Shown piece by piece: positions 57,640-64,000 of a DNA stretch of 64,000 nucleotides (positions are counted from its first letter, which is position 1; every line of letters starts with the position of its first letter). This stretch comes from Panulirus ornatus (taxonomy: Eukaryota > Arthropoda > Malacostraca > Decapoda > Palinuridae). The stretch is from contig NC_092226.1 in the NCBI RefSeq assembly GCF_036320965.1, forward strand, positions 18,712,002-18,776,001, in the 5' to 3' direction. A program made the translations under genes and the position numbers. The notes beneath the pieces are model-generated. The model had not been told where the DNA came from, ran no database searches, and saw nothing but the letters and a program-made list of their open reading frames with translations.

Positions 57640-58040
57640 ATGGAATGAGAGGCAACTGTATGTGGGGCCAAAGATGAGTATGTGTGATGGTATAGAAATT
57701 CCGACGGTTTGTACCGATGCATGGCGAGGACCATTAAAGAAAGGGGAAAAAAAGGACGGAAAAAGGTGGTGTTGGAAATAAAATATTTGAAGACTATACG
57801 TGGCCTGAGGAAGGTTGATGGAATAAGAAATGATAGGAAATGATGGGGTAAGATAGAGGTATGGTTCTAAGGAGGATTTATGAGAGTGGAAAAGGGTATG
57901 CTGAAATGGTTTGGACATATGGAGAAGATGAGTGAGGAAAGGCTGACTACGCGTACATACAAGTCGAAGTGGGGGGAAGGGGGAACAGGGAGAAATGGGA
58001 ACTGAGCAGGAAGAGAAAGACGCTTTGAGTGTTTGAAACC
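57640..58040 (+). pseudogene. LINE-A-type C-terminal remnant
   Basis: The + strand, in broken frames, holds a degraded thumb block and then YESGKGYAEMVW (frame-shifted from ...GVLKWFGHMEKMSEERLT), with ATGGTTTGGACATATGGAGA at 57,905 being the clearest nucleotide match to the LINE-A WFGHMERM segment. The antisense frame 57,562-57,918 is an artefact. Confidence 0.6.
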
Positions 58041-58269
58041 TAAATAAACAGGGTCAAGCCACACACACGCAGTTATTGTTTTCAGAATGGCTGACATGCT
58101 ACCATTTCTCTTGCGGCCACACCTGACACCTCTGGAGCCCAGTTGGAAACAAAGACGCTCGCCAACTCCCAGTTTTAATTCGACAATAAGTAGTCCCACG
58201 TGCATAATGGCTGTGGATTTCCAAATCAAGTGCGGAAATGTGGTAGGAATCCACATGACCTCGCCGGGT

Positions 58270-58570
58270 AGTTTTCCACACCTGGCATGGTTGGTCGGCC
58301 ACTGCTGGCTCGACCAGTGGCCACCCCTGGCGGGGCACTAGGCCATACCTGGAATGACAGTTAGCTAAAACTGGCAGAGAGATCGGCTACACTTGGCATT
58401 ACAATGGCGCCTCACCTGACAGGGCGGTAGGCCACACTTGGCATGGGTGGTAGGCACACCTGGCATGACAGTTGGCCGCACCTAGCATGACAGGTGGCCA
58501 CACCTGGCAAGACGGTAGCCTACACCTTGCATGTCAGCTGGCCACACCTGGCTGGACGGTCGACAAGCAC
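58270..58570. repeat. Degenerate CCACACCTGGCATGACAG repeat field
   Basis: Irregular units of about 22-30 bp contain GGCCACACCTGGCATGACAG. From 58,571 to 59,655 nothing is recognised; the 152-residue + frame at 59,309-59,767 is unfamiliar. Confidence 0.7.
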
Positions 58571-59655
58571 CGGAATGCAATGCGAATTATTAAGACATAA
58601 TGGAGTGCATCGTCCAAATCCCTTTCAAGTAAGCATTCGCTTTTAGTGTAGTCACTTTACACGTGGGTGAACATGGTAAGTAACTTGCTTTAGAGACACT
58701 ATTATACGATTCAAAAACTATCACCAATACTTAGTGGTATTCCTGTTCTCCCTCTGCTTTCGTAGACGGAAATACAAGCCGTGGTAACCTTGTGCTAGGC
58801 AGCGATGCGACGCGATACACAGGAATATCTACAACCTAGGAATATCAAATATCCTTTTACGACGCCCACATCCCCACGAGCCCACGCCCAGAGCAAGCAA
58901 GCACTGCACAGACACGTACCATCCCCTACCCACAGCGCCACCCACAAGAAGGGAGGGCGTGTGGGCGTAAAGAAGCTTCGATAAAAATTTGAGCCTCAGA
59001 TACCATCATCACAAAGGAAAGACCATTAAAAGGGACGTTTGAATAGCATGAAAAGCCTTTCAAATATCGTCTTACATTTTGTATACAAGTGGAGCAGCAG
59101 GACTTATGATGATGATAATGCTACCCAACATCATTAACAGGGATGATATTCTTAAGGAAGAACAGTATCTGAAGGAGCCCATCAAGGCTGTTGGCATTCG
59201 ACACTATGCCTTTGAACCAGTGTCCAAGGTTAAGAGTTGTGGCAAAGCCATTCTACCTGAACATATCTGAGCAACAGGGGAGAAGACCCGGCTACGCTAA
59301 GTGTTCAGATGGTCGATTGTATTGGCCATAAAAGCTACGGAGCTAGAACTAAGCTACACTACGACTTAACTTCCATTGTTACTCAATCACGTGTTTCCAG
59401 GGCGGTGGCAAGATATCCAAACCCTGTGTACTGCGGCTCTATCTCATATATTCTAACATCAACTAAACTTTCGAATGCTGCCGATATTCACAAGTTCCTT
59501 GTCTATACTCTGCCAACCCTTAACCATCTGTACACTAACACACTGCTTCTTGACGGCCTAACTAACAAGTCTGTCGCCTTGGAGAACTTCAAGAGGGCTA
59601 TGGTGGTTTTGTGGGACTGCTGGCCGCGAGCTCCAACAGCCTGGTCGACTAACGA

Positions 59656-59911
59656 CCCAACTCAACCGTCTGGACACAGCCCAAGCTGTGGGAGTAGAAG
59701 GCCTCAAAAGACGCCACGGTATAGCTTCTTGCGCTGCCTCTCGTTTCAATGGTGCTGCTTCTCATAAAAGAACTGTTCACCGTCCCAACTCAACCGTCTG
59801 GACACAGCCCAAGCTGTGGGAGTAGAAGGCCTCAAAAGACGCCACGGTATAGCTTCTTGCGTTGCTTCTCGTTACAATGGTGCAGCTTCTCATAAAAGAA
59901 CTGTTCACTGT
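59656..59911. repeat. 128-bp tandem duplication
   Basis: CCCAACTCAACCGTCTGGAC starts both copies (59,656 and 59,784) and GTAGAAGGCCTCAAAAGACG lies inside each; only a few substitutions separate them. In one frame the unit reads RLDTAQAVGVEGLKRR, perhaps part of a decayed retroelement, but I cannot confirm it. Confidence 0.85.
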
Positions 59912-60089
59912 CGACTTCGTCCAACTGATATGGAAATTTGAGGGCTTCAATCAGGTCATCCCCGGCCCCCCTCCATCCTTCTCCCTCCATCGTGGTAAAA
60001 CTTGCAGCCCTCCGCCCGCTCTCGTTGTGGTTCAAACTTCTCCATTCCGGTACAATCTTATCTGATCTTTTCTAGACCTTCCTAAATAG

Positions 60090-60870
60090 ATCCTTGTCCT
60101 TCTTTAGGTTTGATAATCTGACTCTAAGAGGCATAACCCAATTTAGGTCTATGTTGTGGCCAGCTAACCAAACATTCCCTTGTGCATCTATTTACTCGCA
60201 GTTTGCCGCTTTCACAGTTTTCCTGATGTATAGATCTGGCCACAGGTTAGACACAACAACGAACTCCAGGTCTCCTTGACGTAAGGATTCCTGTGGCTTA
60301 TTTCTCGCAATGCAATAATCGCCCTGAGACCTTCTCTCGTTGTGTCACATTCTCATTCCCTTGCACTCACCAAATGTGGAGTGTTTGTGCAGGTATCCCT
60401 GTAAGCTGATGCAATCATCCTTATTCTTCACGTCTCTCATGATCATAGCATCATCCCTACACATGTTCAGTTAAGATTCCCTCCCAGGAGGAAAGTCATT
60501 TTCATACACTACCCAACAGCAATGGGCTCGACTGCGACTTTAGCTTCCTTCCACGAACGTAATCTTTTATACATAAATCTACCCGTTAGTCCAGCTGTAG
60601 TTCTACATTCTTCATAAGAATTTTCTGGAGGTCCAGGAATACAGTCTTACCCATCCATCTCTCTAATCTGAGACTCACCGTGTCACACAAGTCTGAGAGA
60701 TTTTTAATGCAAGACCTTTTTCTTGCTGAATCCGCGTTGTATTCCATTAGGTAGTGCCTCCTTCGTCTGTGGTCATCCACTTGTCCTCCGGTTATCTTCC
60801 CTAATGTTTTTCTGACCACACTTGTTGAGGAGGCAAGCTAATAGTTCAGCGTATTACTTCACGATAACTT
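60090..60870 (-). pseudogene. LINE-B (CR1-like) reverse-transcriptase remnant
   Basis: On the minus strand the 77-residue frame at 60,586-60,819 reads NADSARKRSCIKNLSDLCDT then RLERWMGKTVFLDLQKILMK. This is the CR1 GFR...SC.TNL..F...V block and the DV.FLDFQKAFDKV block, with the catalytic aspartate kept in FLDLQ. Decayed sequence further left continues into DLCIKDYVRGRKLKSQSSP (usually WL..RKQRVVLN). Many stops. Confidence 0.6.
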
Positions 60871-60914
60871 TTCTTGTACGTATGACATTTGCCCTCAGCC
60901 ATATCTTTGGAACT

Positions 60915-61300
60915 AAACGTCCCCCTAGTGGCCTACACAAGTAAACGTTCCCCTAGTGCCCTACACAAGTAAACGTTCCCCTAGTGCCCTACACAAGTAA
61001 ACGTTCCCCTAGTGCCCTACACAACTAAACATTACCCTGGTGCCCTACACAACTAAACGCTCCCCTAGTGCCCTACACAACTAAACGTTCCCCTGGTGCC
61101 CTACACAACTAAACGTTCCCCTAGTGCCCTACACAACTAAACGCTCCCCTAGTGCCCTACACAACTAAACGTTCCCCTAGTGGCCTACACAACTAAACAT
61201 TACCCTGGTGCCCTACACAACTAAACGCTCCCCTAGTGCCCTACACAACTAAACGCTCCCCAAGTGCCCTACACAACTAAACGTTCCCCTAGTGCCCGAC
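60915..61300. repeat. 28-bp minisatellite
   Basis: About fourteen units of 28 bp contain CCCCTAGTGCCCTACACAAC and TAAACGTT, with few variants. Confidence 0.93.
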
Positions 61301-61924
61301 CGCTCAGGGCGTCTCTACCTTCTCTCGCTCTCTGATCATTCTTTACTGAACCATGTCTTTCTCCTTTATCTGCATCCAGTTGTGCCCATGTTCAGACTCC
61401 ATCGCAGGTTTCACAAAACCTTCAACGGCTCTGGTCTACAATCTTGTGATGGAACTCCCTTTCCTCCGTTTATACTCTCGAAGACCTTGGTCAGCTCGAC
61501 TTAGTTGCCACTCGTTGGGTCCTGTCCTCCCGCAGATCCCCTTCTTGTGTCCTCTTTCAACTTCACAGATAAAACTGTATGGGAGGAACCTGGCAAACAA
61601 ACGTGAACACGTAAGACCACGTAGAACCCAGGACTTAAGGTACCCAGAGGCCGTAACTCCATTAGACCACCAGATTTACATGAGAACCCTTCCCGTACTT
61701 GTCCTTCTCCCAAGGATGCTCTAACAAAAAACCGACTCCCTCTCCTTCCCTCCTCCAGTCCCATCATAAAGGGATTCTTCTCTCTTCTGATCAGTTTTTG
61801 TTCGACTTAGACACACACACACAAAAAAAAAAAAATCCTCCCCTCCAGTTTTTGTTTTTCCATAAGAAGGAAGAGAGAGAGAGAGGGGGGCCGAGTGTGT
61901 CTTTTTCCTCTAATGTCCAGTCCT
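61301..61924. other. Unassigned interval
   Basis: The + frame SLSDHSLLNHVFLLYLHPVV may hint at a LINE endonuclease (the SDH motif), but nothing around it supports this. A short A run is at 61,822. Confidence 0.35.
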
Positions 61925-62375
61925 CTGTTCTTGACGTTACCTCGCTAACGCAGGAAATGGCAAACCAGGACATGTGATACGTCTTGGGGTAAATCATGGA
62001 AAGGTCTGTGGGGCCTGGATGTGGATAGGGAGCTGTGGTTTCGGTGCATTACACATGACAGCTAGAGACTGTGAACGAATGTGGCTTTTTTTTGTCTGTT
62101 TTCCTGGCGCTACCCTCGCTGAATCGGAGGGGGGGGAGGGGATGCTGTTTCCTGTGAGGCTGGGTAGCGCCAGGAATGGATGAAGGCAAGCAAGTATGAG
62201 TATGTACATGTGTGTGTATATATGTATGTATATGTATATATTGATATGTATGTATATGTGAGTGTATGAACATTTATGTACATATGTGTGTACATGAGTG
62301 GATGGACCATTCTTCGTCAGTTTCCTGGAGCTACTTCGCTGACGCGGGAAACTGCGATCAAGTATAATGAATCAA
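61925..62375 (+). mobile_element. SINE-like element, long form
   Basis: Blocks in order: GACGTTACCTCGCTAACGCAG, AGGGAGCTGTGGTTTCGGTG with ATTACACATGACAGCTAGAG, a box at 62,106 with CCCTCGCTGAATCGG, ATGTGTGTGTATATATGTATG-type spacer, and a last box TACTTCGCTGACGCGGG. The same order as at 4,965 and 19,660. No coding capacity. Confidence 0.7.
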
Positions 62376-62499
62376 TTCAGCATTTGTCAGTTTCTTGCTG
62401 ATGGTCTCAACTTTTCACGATTCTCTCATACTGCTCAGGTAGATTACCAATCAGCTGGCCAAAGCTCACTGCAGGGGTAGACCCACACTCTAGCAAACA

Positions 62500-63245
62500 T
62501 ATACAAGAGGCCTCTTGGTCAGCCTCTCCTCACCCACCCTCTCTTTATGTTTATACCATTTCAGCAGCCCGTTTTCAGCTCTCTCATACATACTTTCTTA
62601 CTTTCATTCCTGTCTTTTACTCTGTCATTCCATATTCGATCAGTACTCTTCACACCACATATTGTCTATTTCCAACACATTCACCCTCTCTTGTACTGTT
62701 TCATCCAAGGCACGGGCGGCGCATCAGTGTCAGTACCATCGGGACTACTATACCAACACAGTAATTTTTCACTTAGAGAGGGTAACGTCTATTTCCATAC
62801 TCTTCTCAGTGCACCCAAGACCTTGGCCTCCCTATGGCTTATCTCATCTCCTTTGTTTCCCTCCACTACCATGTCAACTTCCGTGTATCTAAAATATTTC
62901 ACTTCCTTCAGGTTGTCTCTGTTCAAACTCACGCTCTAACCAACCACGCGGTCTCTCTCCCCTGCTAAAGTGATCAACCTTGCTTTTATTCACATCAACT
63001 TTCACCTTTTTCCTTTCACACTCTCATCAAACTCAAAAAAACCAGCTTCTGCATTTTTTTCAGTCGAATATGACACCACAGCTGAGTCACCAGCAAAAGC
63101 AACTAACTCATCTCCCAAGTCCCCAATCCCATCAGACCCCCTGGCCTACCCGAGAACCTCGCATTTACCTCCCTCATCATCCCATCCATAAACGGCTTAA
63201 ATGGCATGGTTACATCACACACCCTTGCCACAGACCAATCTTTAA
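62500..63245 (-). pseudogene. LINE-A-type reverse-transcriptase remnant, old
   Basis: On the minus strand, decayed RTE-like sequence runs from near 63,245 to 62,500. ELVAFAGDSAVVSYSTE near 63,090 is the FADD block with the second residue of the box changed (FAGD). YERAENGLLKWYKHKERVGE near 62,560 corresponds to ERAEEGVLKWFGHMERM, and EERLTKRP follows. It contains many stops and is much more diverged than the copies at 1-430, 20,281 and 26,775. Confidence 0.7.
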
Positions 63246-63489
63246 CAGAAAAGTGAAGATCTTACTGAAAACAGGACCCTACGAGACTACAGATAACTTA
63301 ATAAAAAAAGAAACTATCGGTGCACAATATTTGAAACTTTGAGACACACCGTCCAACGGATACTGAGACATTTGTGTCAAACCTGGTACACCTTGATGGC
63401 CCTAATGTCAGGAGGGTCACAGATCGCCTCCGAGCGACATATCCAGTCAAATATTCAGGAAATGTTATAAGTTCACACGAAGAATATAT

Positions 63490-63690
63490 GATGTTATATA
63501 CGCCGTGACACTGTCCTCTGCAGCACCTCTTTCGACATGTCGCCGAATCCACCACCGTGCTGCTGTGTGCCGGTGAACGCTAAGCTGCCGGGCAATAAAT
63601 ATCACAAATGCTGAAGCCCTCGTCATGCAGGGTTTCAATGAGTCTCCTTGTTGCCTCTGACGTTTCCATCGTGACTGGCGTGACCACGAC
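63490..63690 (-). pseudogene. Possible Tc1-like transposase N-terminus (HTH) remnant
   Basis: In two overlapping minus frames one reads ATRRLIETLHDEGFSICDI and the other FIARQLSVHRHTAARWWIRR then HVERGAAED. Joined by a frameshift these give the pattern of the first helix-turn-helix of Tc1/mariner-type transposases (I..L...G.S...IA..L.V...T..RW..R....G). No DDE catalytic domain is visible in the remaining sequence. It may instead be another HTH protein. Confidence 0.35.
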
Positions 63691-64000
63691 AGTGGTGGCC
63701 GACGCAACTATGTTAGCAGAAACTCCATAGCGCGGTGGGTTCCACGAGTCGAGTAAATGAAACTGTGAACCTTATCTCATGTTTCATAACGTTCGCTGTG
63801 TGGTTCAATCCTTACAGACCAACCACAATCAGGTGTACCAGCCCTCCTACAACCACAATCAGGTGTACCAACCCTCCTACAACAACAGGAGCTGGTCGAA
63901 TCATGACGCAACGCATCGGACCCGTTGTGCACCGATAAGTTTTTTTTTTGTTTTTTTTTTCATCCAGTGTATATAAGAGAATACAATCCCTTCATAAGTC
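63691..64000. other. Unassigned right end with a short duplication
   Basis: At 63,822-63,885 ACCACAATCAGGTGTACCA recurs after 30 bp. Otherwise nothing is recognised up to the window edge. Confidence 0.5.

Noticed and set aside
57562..57918. 118-residue minus frame
   Set aside because: Antisense of a LINE-A-type remnant on the + strand.

Overview
The window looks like repeat-dense, gene-poor nuclear DNA of an invertebrate animal, most likely a decapod crustacean. That identification is an inference. It rests on the mix of non-LTR retrotransposon families (RTE-like, CR1-like, Jockey/I-like), Penelope-like elements, long pure (TA)n and (AG)n tracts, and a short repeat with a 'GCGCTACCTCGC' core that I associate with decapod genomes. 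I found no convincing intact host protein gene, tRNA, rRNA or CRISPR array. Most long open frames are translations of tandem repeats.

Layout: 1-900 holds the 3' end of a young RTE-like LINE (LINE-A) and SINE-like pieces. 1,150-4,410 holds four successive C-rich minisatellites. 6,130-6,670 is an 88-bp array. 7,290-11,955 is a nested block: a CR1-like LINE (LINE-B) apparently split by two Penelope-like elements (PLE-1, PLE-2); PLE-2 carries a candidate hammerhead ribozyme. 12,490-18,200 holds minisatellites, a foldback-like hairpin, a PLE fragment and a second hammerhead-like motif. 19,000-28,470 holds LINE-A and LINE-B copies; the best copy, at 26,775-28,284, keeps a ~436-residue reverse-transcriptase/C-terminal frame. 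29,300-30,770 holds two arrays. 30,770-32,800 is GC-rich with one possible exon. 32,800-38,800 is a run of head-to-tail Jockey/I-like (LINE-C) remnants followed by a LINE-B remnant. 40,290-44,820 is dominated by about 149 almost identical 21-bp units. 45,985-48,230 is a long dead LINE-B. 49,760-51,750 holds a second foldback-like hairpin, a GC-rich stretch and a splice-bounded repetitive frame. 52,740-63,700 holds further dead LINEs, more arrays and a possible Tc1-like transposase remnant.

How the parts relate: LINE-A ends in a 3' tail that also occurs alone as SINE-like copies. LINE-A copies end in long pure poly(A) runs and are nearly identical, suggesting recent activity; the other LINE families are riddled with stops. 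(TA)n tracts sit at the ends or breakpoints of many elements. Two PLE tails and one isolated locus carry hammerhead-type cores (CUGANGA, stem II, GAAA). Two 18-bp-armed hairpins with 65-66-bp loops and 21-bp arm subrepeats look like a small foldback element, and a 28-bp array resembles its expanded arm.

Limits: identifications were made by reading translations and motifs, without database searches. Boundaries of decayed elements are approximate, clade names are best guesses, and copy numbers of arrays may be affected by assembly.
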